Assembly (NCBI RefSeq): GCF_027580225.2
Contig: NC_073352.2
Coordinates: forward strand, 34,397,501-34,461,500
DNA from: Misgurnus anguillicaudatus
Taxonomy: Eukaryota > Chordata > Actinopteri > Cypriniformes > Cobitidae
Direction: 5' to 3'
DNA length: 64,000 nt
Notes under the pieces: model-generated
The model's database searches: none
The model's input: only the letters and a program-made list of their open reading frames with translations
Told to the model about the DNA's origin: nothing
Part shown: piece after piece, positions 1-9,889 of the stretch
Numbering within the stretch: the first letter of the stretch is position 1
Layout: every line of letters starts with the position of its first letter
Position numbers and translations under genes: made by a program

Positions 1-59
1 TTATATACATTCAATGAACACAACATACAAAGTCTAACTTCATCACACGCTTTGGTGCA

Positions 60-215
60 CTCGTTTCTCTGTCTCTGTTGTTCTCGGTTGTCGGTTGTCG
101 GCTATGTAAACGGTGTTTTGTTTTTGTTTTTGTAGAGTGTATTGGACTCGCACTGCTCTTTGCCCGGGGTGGCGTGTGCTTCTTCTGTGGTGGCGGGGCG
201 AGGTGCATGATTTCT
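60..215 (+). other. A-to-G hypermutated block, left arm
   Basis: Aligned by eye to the reverse complement of about 11055-11213. Twenty-three differences are all A in the right copy and G in the left copy, including GAATAACATG becoming GGGTGGCGTG. The only other change is a length and composition difference in a T-rich tract. Flanking sequence on both sides matches closely. Confidence 0.8.
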
Positions 216-984
216 TCAATTTATAAAAACACAAGTAAACTTTTTATTGTAAAATAGTCAAATAAAATAGTAAGACTAAAGATATAGGCTAACTGATGAT
301 CCTTACATATGAAATACCCGCACAAAATCATCTAGGTATATTCTTAAAGCGACGTTGGTTTTATTACACCATAATATAAGAATAATAAATCAGTATATAC
401 TATAAAGATTCACTTTGCTATCATTTCCAACTGGTGTTGATTTGTTGTGTTGTGCTCGGAACGTCTGGGCTTCGGTCGGCTTTTTGGGGGGCTGAGCATT
501 AATTTGCTTTTTGGAGATTCCAACATCTGGTTGATTTTTGGGGATTCCAACATCTAGTTGATTTTTAACCCTTACCTATACATGTTGCTTGGCTCACTGT
601 AAACCCGGCATCCTTACCGTTATGTTTACCTTTAAATGACACAGAATATAATAGCACTTACCCCACAAAAACAAAAAATGTCACCACAGAAAACAGCAAC
701 AAACCATCTGGCAAATCGAGCGCTGCAGAACAACGGGCGAAATCCACGTGCCAGTCCAGATCAAAAACACCTCGCTCCACTATATACAGCTCCACAAGGC
801 AAAACAAAGATCCCACGCAGTCCACCACGCCACACCGGCAGTTTGATTATTGCGACCACCGTGTCCTTTAGTGGACTAGGGGCATTATGGGAAATGTAGT
901 CATTTTCACAAGGCGAATCGAACGCTGTATATGTTAAAGGTGCATTGTGTTACGTTTAAAAAGACAAAAATGCTAAATAATATA

Positions 985-1650
985 CATAACTATATTATCA
1001 GTGGTGTATAAGGACCTTACATAATGAACTGAATTGTTTCTATTACCTAAGAACGAGCCATTTTCACCTCCATTCACCGCTGGTCCCCTTATACGGAAGT
1101 CACCGTCACATCTCTACAGTAGCCCTAAACGTACAAACTCTTCTAAAGAGCACGTTTCTTCCCTACGTTGTCTCAGACGATGACATGTTTGTCGTGCGAC
1201 AGCTACCATATGGGTTTTAAAATTGAAGAGTGAGTTGTCCGCAGCAACCCACAACCCCACCACCAGACACCGCCAAACTCCACACACACCACCCCCAACT
1301 GGCCACTGTTTCCAAGATGCACCACGATCCAAGCCATCGCACCGGGAGAGAGAGCACACAGCGAGACACACCATTCACCATTCCACCTGTTGTTGTTGAC
1401 ACAATTCAATGTAAAGTGGAAGATCCTATTAATCTATAAAAAAAATAACGGCTTAAAGATAACTATTAGGGCTGAAACTAAAAACCCTCATATTAGCTGT
1501 GTACATTATGAAACTGATTTTATTTCACCTGTTTTACAAGTTAAAAAAATGTAAGCGTTAAGCAAGAATTCCTTTTTCTATGGGTGCGTAGAGCAGAGAG
1601 AATGATAGAGAAAATACCGGGAAAGACCTTTCCCACTGACACTTTAATAT
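985..1650. other. Left-arm-only segment
   Basis: About 660 bases face only about 80 bases in the right arm (10204-10285). Either the left arm gained an insertion or the right arm lost this part. No inverted ends or target duplication were found. A stretch at about 1235-1345 is unusually C-rich (runs such as ACCCCACCACC) beside AT-rich sequence and looks like the altered blocks elsewhere, but it has no partner to compare with. No gene is seen. Confidence 0.6.
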
Positions 1651-1969
1651 TCTATAGCTTCATAACTCGCACCGATGACTATGTGATGAGGGGCGTGTGA
1701 ATTGCTGTGTTTAGAGGGGACGGGTCAGGATTTTTAGGTTACAAATGAGAGCCTGAAACTTAGAGCTCTCACACCTCAGATACGACGCTCTGGCATGTTC
1801 ATTTAGCGGCAAATTTGAAGGCTACTTTCAGGAATTCTCCATTAAATTGTTTAAAGCAAAGTTTTTAACACGGCATAGCTCAACTGTGCAGGGTTCAAGG
1901 AGTTGCAGACGCTATTTTTGAGGACGGTGCAAGCACGACCGGAAGCTTAACAAAATAAGGGAGAGACTT

Positions 1970-2554
1970 GTGGACATACATCGTGTAAAGTTGTCTACGA
2001 CGCTGCGGATTCTTGAAAGGAGAGAACAAATGTCACTTGAGCGTGATCACAAACGCAAGATGCCGTACGTGTGCGGTCCTCCAGTTTTTAAAGAAATGCT
2101 TTCAGAACACTGCAGGAGTGAGCTTGTTAATATTTTTTATGCGGTAATATCTGCAAATGCTGATGTGTGCTTGCCGCAAAATTACCGCGAAACTGATGCC
2201 GTGCGCGTAACCAACCTCAAGAAAAAAACAGATGTCGTGAAAAGTCTGGACAAATCTTTTGATAAGATGGTTCAAGTGTCTGTTAACGCCGATGAACCGA
2301 TCAATGTGTTCATCAAAAAAGCCCTAGATGCTATGTATGAATGTGATGATGAGGAGGAGTTTGACATTGCTAACATCCTTCTCATGTCTGCATATGTAAT
2401 AGATGTATGTGTTGCCGTAGCGACAAAGAAGGACCAAATCAATGTGCGTGAAATTGTTGAAATTGCTGCTGACTTTCTGATCGACAAGGGTCTTGGCACA
2501 TGCATACACTTTCTATTGTATCTAGACAACATCATAACCTTTGGTGATGATTGA
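1970..2554 (+). CDS. Unidentified element protein, left-arm copy (weak Bcl-2-like pattern)
   Basis: The frame is open from about 1922. The 194-codon version starts at a GTG; the first ATG is at 2030 and would give 174 residues, and an upstream spliced exon is also possible. The N-terminus is basic (RRE, ERDHKRK). The rest looks helical, with an acidic stretch (ECDDEEEFD) followed by two hydrophobic helix-like segments at roughly residues 127-146 and 153-168. The order of a KSLDKSFDKM segment, a hydrophobic helix and a second helix ending in DFLIDKG resembles the BH3/alpha5/alpha6 layout of Bcl-2 proteins, but no diagnostic NWGR motif is present, so this is a weak inference. A poly(A) signal follows at 2818. 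The homologous frame in the right arm is also uninterrupted, which supports real coding capacity. Function is unknown. Confidence 0.55.
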   Translation: MDIHRVKLSTTLRILERREQMSLERDHKRKMPYVCGPPVFKEMLSEHCRSELVNIFYAVISANADVCLPQNYRETDAVRVTNLKKKTDVVKSLDKSFDKMVQVSVNADEPINVFIKKALDAMYECDDEEEFDIANILLMSAYVIDVCVAVATKKDQINVREIVEIAADFLIDKGLGTCIHFLLYLDNIITFGDD

Positions 2555-2817
2555 AAACAATGCGAGTTCCTGGGACACCTCGTACACCTGAAAAAACATT
2601 CACTTTTTTCACAACCTACCTTTAAACATTTGAACATGGTCTTTTAATTTTTCTTCACCTTCTTTCCATCTCTAGGCTGCTTATTTGATAAGTTCTGGTT
2701 TCAGCTCTTAGAAAGTTCATGATAAACGTTTGTGTGAAATGTTACCACTACATTCGGTCATTTGGACTTGTAAACATCTTGTTCATACAAAGTGTGACAC
2801 TTATTATGTTATGTAAA

Positions 2818-2823
2818 AATAAA
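2818..2823 (+). promoter_or_regulatory. Poly(A) signal AATAAA after the left-arm ORF
   Basis: AATAAA lies about 260 bases after the stop codon of the left-arm frame. At the matching place in the right arm (about 9046-9060, minus strand) the A residues have become G, so the hexamer is gone there. Use of the signal is inferred. Confidence 0.45.
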
Positions 2824-4988
2824 AGTGACTTGCATCAGTATGAAAAGCTAAATCCGTATGCATGACCTGATACAAATTTGGTGATTTTGTAACTTAGTGA
2901 TTTTTACATAGACACGTCAGTTACTTTGCATAACCTGTATAACTCTATGAAACGTGTCCTTCAATAACTGAATCATGCCAACATTTTTACTCAAGACTTT
3001 CAATACTTATCAGGACAATTTTAAGCACATTACAATATACCATCATTTATTTACCATTCGTAAAACATGCATAGTTGCAACACTACCATTCAGTTAGACT
3101 TTACATTTCTAGACTGTGTTTTTTCTCAAAGGTTGCTTATATTTACAGACAACACACTACACCTAAGTGTATCTTAACAATGGCAAACAGGAATACCAAC
3201 GTTTGCAAACAAGTGTAGTTAAGCACTTTGATTTTTGTCATAATTCACAGAAAGCAACAGTGAATCATCAAAACGTTGCTAGTTTTTTAGTTTCCGAAAG
3301 TATAAATTTTTTTACTTATCACACTGGTCCTCGCAAACAAACCAGGAACGTTATTCATCTGAACACTTTCACCAGACCTATGTCTTTGCTGTTTTTATTT
3401 AGACAATCTTTTGTTTTCATAGTTTTGATCTGTTCCTGTCAACTTTCTTCTGTATATCTTTCTCAGATTTCATAAACCTTTGAAACCTTTGTCTTAATGC
3501 CATCAATGTATTTATTACTTATCCGTTATTTGCTATACTTTATGTCATATTTTTTAGTTTACACCATTCATTTTTATAGAAAGTTTCAGAAACTCACATT
3601 TACACGGAATTATGATACATTTTACTTTTAATTGTGCCCAAGAGTGAGTGCTGGTTTAACAGGGGTAAACTGTTATCATGCCACAATCCCGAAGGTCCAC
3701 AATCCAAACAAGAGCCCTTCAACACCCCAAACACCACACCGACCCCGTTCAACTGAAAACCGCAAAATGATGTACAGACGAGTTCAAATTGTAAAAACAG
3801 CAGCAAGAAAACCAACAATGTTCCACTAGTACAATCGTCACTTATAGTTTTGTCATATGATGATGATATGATTTTTCATCTTTCAGGTGTTTGTTGAAGT
3901 ATTTTGGCACAACTGTTTATTCCAATCTTTAATCAGCCATACATGACAAAAGTTTTTGTTCTTGTTTATTTTAGTTTAACTCATCACACTAATTTATGCA
4001 AACAGAAATTGTCAGATTTCACGTTTTCAGGATTCAAGTGCACAACACACCGCGATCACCGTCTCAACTCGCTCTCCGATCCATCCAGAACATCCACAAA
4101 GCAACGACTGTCAAGATCCTCATGCACAGAGCGTCCGCTCCGGTCTCACAAAAACAACCATCCACACTCAAAACCTATGGCTTCTCTGTCTTAATGTCAT
4201 CAATTTATTATTTTGTCTACATCATCATCAAAATGTTTCACTATAAGAGTGTGCAAACTGTTTTACTTTGGTCTAGATTTTTATAGAAAGCTTCAGAAAA
4301 CGTCGGGGTGCTAACATTTACAAGAATGATGAAGCATTTTACCTTTAAATGGTCCAAAGAGTATGCGTTGGTGTACAAGCACTATCCCTGCCGCAACCAT
4401 CAAGAACATCACATTCGCAACAAGAACCACATCAAACATATGCTGCGCGCGCTCCAAACGATGACACCGCAGAGAAACCACCCAAAAGAGAACCAACCCC
4501 AACGCAAATTGCACACGGCCCCACGATCCCAAAAAACAGCAAGCTGCACCCAGCGCCTCCAACAAACAGCTACAATCACATCACAAGCCCAAATGTCTAG
4601 AAACACAAATCTTTTTGAAGACCTCACACAATAGTGATTTCATCTATCTGGAAAACTTTTAAAAAATATACGCACATGAGCTCAAGTAGTAAAAACAGTT
4701 GCAAGATATACTATTAATGCTCAACTAGTACATTGTATAAACTGTTAGTTTGTATAAATGACATGTCACGTTTGTAGGGGTTGTTGACGTATTTTAGACG
4801 CAAGTTGTTTATTCTAATCTTTAAACAATTGTGTATGACAAAAGTTGTTCTGACTGAACTGACATTAAGAAACGGTACTGAAATGCTAAAACTAGGTAGA
4901 TACAACTTCAACACAATATAGATGTTTTTAATCTATTGGTACCGATTTTAAATGTGTCCAAACTATTTCAACCATTACTAAGTTGTAG

Positions 4989-5396
4989 ATGTTTGCATCT
5001 TAATTTACAAGGTTTTTAACAAACAAACACACGTTCCTGTTTTGTCTTGCTCTGTTTCATAGCATTGCAACTGCATACTTAGGTACACCGCATTATGTTG
5101 AAAGGATTACTAAGTTAAAGCTAAACAATCTTTATTATGCTGTAGACGTTTGGCGTATATTTTCTATGGAATTGATGAATTTACATATTCAAACATTAAA
5201 TTTTTCCTATATTTATTGTATCACGGTGAAGGTTTTAGTAAGTAAATCTAAAACACACTTCACTGTGTTGCTGTGTTCCCTTAATCGTCTAGCAACAATT
5301 TTCAAGAGATTACCAACATGTATGATGTGCTAACTGTCAGGGGATCTGAGATGTACTTTATTATTTTCTGAAGTAATTAAAAAGTTAACTATCTAA
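4989..5396 (+). pseudogene. Left-arm partner of the 137-codon right-arm frame, with two stops
   Basis: This matches the 6463-6876 minus-strand frame codon for codon but contains two TAA stops, near its start (after MFAS) and about 20 codons before its end. At both places the right arm has TGG. The middle is nearly identical (FLFCLALFHSIATAYLGTPH). Whether the frame was ever a gene is unclear: if the right arm is the altered one, the open frame there is a by-product of A-to-G change. No family is recognised. Confidence 0.3.
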
Positions 5397-5623
5397 CACT
5401 TACTGCACAATAACTTAAGCGATAAAGAGTTTGACAAATGTTACTTAACCTATAGAAACGAAACCAACTGAATTACAACGTCACTGACATAAAGTTTACA
5501 CTTACAAAGAAAACAAATCACGCAGATGTTTAAAGCGAAGTTGTTCCACCCAGAGAGGTATGTCCCTTAACTCCAGGACTCATATCTCCGCCTACCTATT
5601 GCGTGCGTTAAAACGGTTCAAGT

Positions 5624-5911
5624 TTGGATCATTCAACGCATTCGCTTAACAAGTTTCAAGAAACGATGGACTCCTACTGCTACACCAACACATTCGCGCT
5701 ACCCACACCAGAGCATTATGAGGATGAGAGAACCTACAGCTGGACCTGCGCCCTCAAGAAGGCCAATGCAATGCCTAGTGCCAATGCGTCCCCTGCAAAG
5801 CCTGATGGAGGTCCATCACCCTACAACAACACCCTTTGTACGGCTCCAGTGATCCCTGATGATGTTCCAATGGAACTGTGTCCTCAAGAAGGACCCTGCA
5901 ATGCCTGCTGA
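5624..5911 (+). CDS. Unidentified loop ORF, Pro/Cys-rich
   Basis: A 95-codon frame rich in Pro, Asn, Thr and Cys (for example NAMPSANASPAKPDGGPSP). It contains the phrase SWTCALKKANAMPSA, and a similar phrase, QWNCVLKKDPAMPAD, occurs about 120 bases later in a different frame (5859-6041). The region therefore contains a diverged internal duplication with a frame shift between the copies. No family is recognised. It may be an exon of a gene that also uses the left-arm frame. Confidence 0.3.
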   Translation: MDHSTHSLNKFQETMDSYCYTNTFALPTPEHYEDERTYSWTCALKKANAMPSANASPAKPDGGPSPYNNTLCTAPVIPDDVPMELCPQEGPCNAC

Positions 5912-6041
5912 CAACTCATGGGTGGATGAGTTCTGCATGGATCTGTGGTACAGCACCCTGACTTTCCTCACAACTCAGTATGGCTGCACTGTAACAACAG
6001 TCTGCGCAATACACTTTGCGAGTATCGATTCCACAGACTGA
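5859..6041 (+). CDS. Unidentified loop ORF, possible BH2-like WVDEF motif
   Basis: A 60-codon frame overlapping the preceding one. After the repeated QWNCVLKKDPAMPAD phrase comes DNSWVDEFCMDLW (from about 5910), which resembles the BH2 pattern of Bcl-2 proteins (DNGGW..F..LY). This is a short match and cannot stand alone. The frame ends at 6041, and a third frame (about 6037-6177) carries a hydrophobic stretch beginning KIIKASVVILLLQLV that could be a membrane helix. If the three are one gene, frameshifts or introns are needed. Confidence 0.25.
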   Translation: MMFQWNCVLKKDPAMPADNSWVDEFCMDLWYSTLTFLTTQYGCTVTTVCAIHFASIDSTD

Positions 6042-6305
6042 TGGTTTCAAGATCATAAAAGCAAGCGTCGTGATACTTCTGTTGCAACTTGTTGACAAAA
6101 AGCTAAAGGCGCTCTGTAGCATCTGTGAAAACTCTTACCTATGTGGTTTGTGTGTGTGTTTTTACAATATCAAATAATGATCAGACTGCTGTTTGTGAAA
6201 TTATTGATCCGACGGATGCTTACATTCTCGAGAAAAACGTTGTGATGTGTATACATTTCTAAGCTACATTGGTGACATATGATGTATTTCTTTTACTTGC
6301 TGAGA

Positions 6306-6311
6306 AATAAA
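6306..6311 (+). promoter_or_regulatory. Poly(A) signal AATAAA at the loop/right-arm junction
   Basis: AATAAA lies just before the right arm begins and downstream of all + strand loop frames. It is a plausible 3' end for a transcript running left arm to loop. A G/T-rich stretch follows at about 6350-6380. Inferred from sequence only. Confidence 0.4.
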
Positions 6312-6462
6312 ATCTTGTTTCACTTTGAACGTCTGCGTGATTTGTTTTCTTTGTGGGTGTGGGCTTTGTGTCAGTGACTTTGTGGTTCGGTTGGTTTCGT
6401 TTCTATAGGTTAAGTAACATTGGTTAAACTCTTTATCGCTTAAGTTATTGTGCAGTTAAGTG

Positions 6463-6876
6463 TTAGATAGTTAACTTTTTAATTACTTCAGAAAACAACA
6501 AAGCACATCTCAGATCCCCCGACAGCCAGCACACCACACATGCCGGCAATCTCCCGAAAACCGTCGCTAGACGACCAAGGGAACACAGCAACACAGCGAA
6601 GTGTGTTTTAGATTTACTTACTAAAACCTTCACCGTGATACAGTAAATATAGGTAAAATGTAATGTTTGAATATGTAAATTCATCAATTCCATAGAAAAT
6701 ATACGCCAAACGTCTACAGCATAATAAAGATTGTTTAGCTTTAACTTAGTAATCCTTTCAACATAATGCGGTGTACCTAAGTATGCAGTTGCAATGCTAT
6801 GAAACAGAGCAAGACAAAACAGGAACGTGTGCCTGCCTGCCAAAAACCCTGTAAACCAAGATGCAAACATCCACAA
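6463..6876 (-). CDS. 137-codon ORF in right arm, probably opened by A-to-G changes
   Basis: The ORF starts MWMFASWFTGF and contains a hydrophobic stretch of about 15 residues (TFLFCLALFHSIATA), then a neutral helical middle. The left-arm equivalent has TAA where this copy has TGG at two codons, and all other differences in the flanking blocks are also A-to-G in this reading direction. The frame may therefore be secondary. No known domain is seen. Listed for completeness; coding status is doubtful. Confidence 0.25.
   Translation of the reverse strand: MWMFASWFTGFLAGRHTFLFCLALFHSIATAYLGTPHYVERITKLKLNNLYYAVDVWRIFSMELMNLHIQTLHFTYIYCITVKVLVSKSKTHFAVLLCSLGRLATVFGRLPACVVCWLSGDLRCALLFSEVIKKLTI
6485..6605 (+). 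other. T-to-C hypermutated block, right arm
   Basis: Aligned to the reverse complement of about 5255-5380. I count 19 substitutions and all are T in the left copy (reversed) and C here, including GAAAATTGTTGC becoming GAAAACCGTCGC. No other substitution class occurs in the block. On the minus strand these are A-to-G. Confidence 0.8.
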
Positions 6877-9304
6877 CCCAGCAACGGTTGAAATAGCCCG
6901 GACACATCCAAAATCGGCACCAATAGACCAAAAACATCTATATTCTGTTGAAGTTGTATCTACCTGGTTATAGCACTTCAGTACCGTTTCTTAATGTCAG
7001 TTCAGTCAGAACAACTTTTGTCATACACAATTGTTTAAAGATTAGAATAAACAACTTGCGTCTAAAATACGTCAACAACCCCTACAAACGTGACACGTCA
7101 TTTATACAAACTAACAGTTTATACAATGTACTAGTTGAGCATTAATAGTATATCTTGCAACTGTTTTTACTATTTGAGCTCATGTGCGCATATTTTTGGA
7201 GGGTTTTCCAGATGGATGGAATCACTGTCGTGTGGGGTCTTCGGGGGGATTTGTGTTTCTGGACATTTGGGCTTGTGATGTGATTGTAGCTGTTTGTTGG
7301 AGGCACTGGGTACAGCTTGCTGTTTTTTGAGGCCGTGGGGCCGGGTGCAGTTTGCGTTGGGGTTGGTTCTCTTTTGAGTGGTTTCTCTGCGGTGTCGTCG
7401 TTTGGAACACGCGCAGCATGTGTTTGATATAATTCTTGTTACGAATATAATATTCTTGATGGTTGCAACAAAGATAGTACTTGTACACCAACGCATACTC
7501 TTTGGACCATTTAAAGGTAAAATGCTTCATCATTCTTGTAAATGTTAGCACCCCGACATTTTCTGAAGCTTTCTATAAAAATCTAGACCGAAGCAAAACA
7601 GCCTGCACACTTCCACAGCGAAACACTCCGATGATGATGCAGACAAAACAATAAATTGATGACATCAAGACAGAGACGCCACAGGCCTTGAGTGCAAATG
7701 GTTGTTTTTATGAGACCAGAGCAAACACTCCGCGCATGAAGATCTTAACAATCGTTACTTTGTAGATATTCTAGATAAATCAGAGAACGAGCCCAGACAG
7801 CAATCGCAATGTGCTGTGCACCCGAACCCCGAAAACGCGAAATCCGACAACCCCTGCCCGCACAAATCAGTGTGATGAGCCAAACCAAAACAAACCAAAA
7901 CAAAAAACTTTTGTCATGCATGGCTGATCAAAGACCGGAACAAACAGCCGCGCCAAAACACCTCAACAAACACCCGAAAGATGAAACATCATATCATCAT
8001 CATATGACAAAACTATAAGTGACGATTGTACTAGTAAAATATTATTAGTTTTCTTACTACTGTTTTTACAATTTGAACCCGTCTGTACATCATTTTACAG
8101 TTTTCAGTTAAACGAAATCAGTATAGTGTTTGGGGTGTTGAGGGGCTCTTGTTTGGATTGTGGACCTTCAGGATTGTGGCGTGGTTGCAGTTTGCCCCTG
8201 TTGGGCCAGCACTCACTCTTGGGCACAATTAAAAGTAAAATGTATCATAATTCCGTGTAAATGTGAGTTTCTGAAACTTTCTATAAAAATGAATGGTGTA
8301 AACTAAAAAATATGACATAAAGTATAGCAAATAACGGATAAGTAATAAATACATTGATGGCATTAAGACAAAGGTTTCAAAGGTTTATGAAATCTGAGAA
8401 AGATATACAGAAGAAAGTTGACAGGAACAGATCAAAACTATGAAAACAAAAGATTGTCTAAATAAAAACAGCAAAGACATAGGTCTGGTGAAAGTGTTCA
8501 GATGAATAACGTTCCTGGTTTGTTTGCGAGGACCAGTGTGATAAGTAAAAAATGTATACTTTCGGAAACTAAAAAACTAGCAACGTTTTGATGATTCACT
8601 GTTGCTTTCTGTGAATTATGTCAAAAATCAAAGTGCTTAACTACACTTGTTTGCAAACGTTGGTATTCCTGTTTGCCATTGTTAAGATACACTTAGGTGT
8701 AGTGTGTTGTCTGTAATTATAAGCAACCTTTGAGAAAAAACACAGTCTAGAAATGTAAAGTCTAACTGAATGGTAGTGTTGCAACTACGCATGTTTTACG
8801 AATGGTAAATAAATGCTGGTATATTGTAATGTGCTTAAAATGGTCCTGATAAGTATTGAAATTCTTGAGTAAAAATGTTGACATGATTCAGTTATTGAAG
8901 GACACGTTTCATAGAGTTATACAGGTTATGCAAAGTAACTGACGTGTCTATGTAAAAATCACCAAGCTACAAAATCACCAAATTTGCATCAGGTCATGCA
9001 TACGGACCTAGCTCTTCATACTGATGCAAGTCACCTCCACTTCTACATAACATAATAAGTGTCACACCTTGCATGAATAAGATGCTTACAAGTCCAAATG
9101 ACCGAACGTAGTGGCAACATCCCACACAAACGCCCATCACGAACTTTCCAAGAGCCGAAACCAGAACCCATCAAACAAGCAGGCCACAGATGGAGAGAAG
9201 GTGAAGAAAAAATTAAAAGACCATGTTCAAATGTTTAAAGGTAGGTCGTGAAAAAAGTAAATGTTTTTCAGGTGTACGAGGTGTCCCAGGAACTCGCATT
9301 GTTT

Positions 9305-9889
9305 TCAATCATCACCGGGGGTTGTGGTGTTGTCTGGATGCAGTGGAGGGTGTGGGCACGTGCCAGGACTCTTGTCGATCAGAAAGTCAGCAGCAATTTC
9401 AACAATTTCACGCACATTGATCTGGTCCTTCTTTGTCGCTACGGCAACACATACATCTATTACATATGCAGACATGAGGAGGATGTTAGCAATGTCAAAC
9501 TCCTCCTCATCATCACATTCATACATAGCATCTAGGGCTTTTTTGATGAACACATTGATCGGTTCATCAGCGTTAACAGACACTTGAACCATCTTATCAA
9601 AAGATTTGTCCAGACTTTTCACGACATCTGTTTTTTTCTTGAGGTTGGTTACGCGCACGGCATCAGTTTCGCGGTGGTTTTGCGGCGGGCACACATCAGC
9701 ATTTGCAGATATTGCCGCATAGAGAATGTTGGCGGGCTCGCTCCTGCGGTGTTCTGAAGGCATTTCTTTGGAGGCTGGAGGACCGCACACGTGCGGCGTC
9801 TTGCGTTTGTGATCACGCTCAAGTGACATTTGTTCTCTCCTTTCAAGAATCCGCAGCGTCGTAGACAACTTTACACGATGTATGTCCAC
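9305..9889 (-). CDS. Hypermutated right-arm copy of the element protein
   Basis: This is the right-arm partner of the 1970-2554 frame. It has the same length and is uninterrupted, but carries two clusters of missense changes. Near the N-terminal third (residues about 31-72) the changes are Met to Thr, Tyr to His, Val to Ala, Phe to Ser, Leu to Pro, Cys to Arg, Phe to Leu and others. At the C-terminus (last about 22 residues) several Leu, Ile, Phe and Tyr become Pro, Thr or His. Nearly all are T-to-C in the coding sense, equal to A-to-G on the + strand. The central about 100 residues are identical to the left copy. Loss of hydrophobic residues to proline suggests that the left copy is nearer the ancestral state and that this copy is probably non-functional. 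Confidence 0.5.
   Translation of the reverse strand: MDIHRVKLSTTLRILERREQMSLERDHKRKTPHVCGPPASKEMPSEHRRSEPANILYAAISANADVCPPQNHRETDAVRVTNLKKKTDVVKSLDKSFDKMVQVSVNADEPINVFIKKALDAMYECDDEEEFDIANILLMSAYVIDVCVAVATKKDQINVREIVEIAADFLIDKSPGTCPHPPLHPDNTTTPGDD
9650..9800 (+). other. A-to-G hypermutated block inside the right-arm coding frame
   Basis: Compared with the reversed left arm at about 2060-2205. The differences are nearly all A to G on the + strand and produce the cluster of Leu-to-Pro, Val-to-Ala and Tyr-to-His changes in the protein. The coding sequence between this block and the next at 9305-9390 is almost unchanged, so the edges are sharp. Confidence 0.75.

Larger units (their letters stand above)
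1..5540 (+). repeat. Left arm of the giant inverted repeat
   Basis: This is the reverse complement of 6322-11272. Stretches such as about 2840-3600 pair with about 8240-9030 with only isolated differences. A segment at about 985-1650 has only about 80 bases opposite it (about 10204-10285), which accounts for most of the arm-length difference. Blocks with A-to-G changes on this strand lie at about 60-215 and 445-500. Blocks with T-to-C changes lie at about 3725-3830, 4040-4170 and 4380-4440. The arm contains the better-preserved 194-codon frame. Confidence 0.9.
5541..6321. other. Unique loop between the inverted arms
   Basis: This roughly 780-base segment has no inverted partner. It contains two overlapping frames on the + strand (5624-5911 and 5859-6041), a third short hydrophobic frame at about 6037-6177 ending in TAA, and an AATAAA at 6306-6311. 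All lie on the + strand, so a transcript could start in the left arm, cross the loop and end at this signal before entering the right arm. Confidence 0.6.

Noticed and set aside
4714..4914. Frame shared by both arms (LKLYLP... / 6948-7145)
   Set aside because: The two copies are similar only because the arms are; length about 65 codons, no domain, no signals. Kept out as probable chance.
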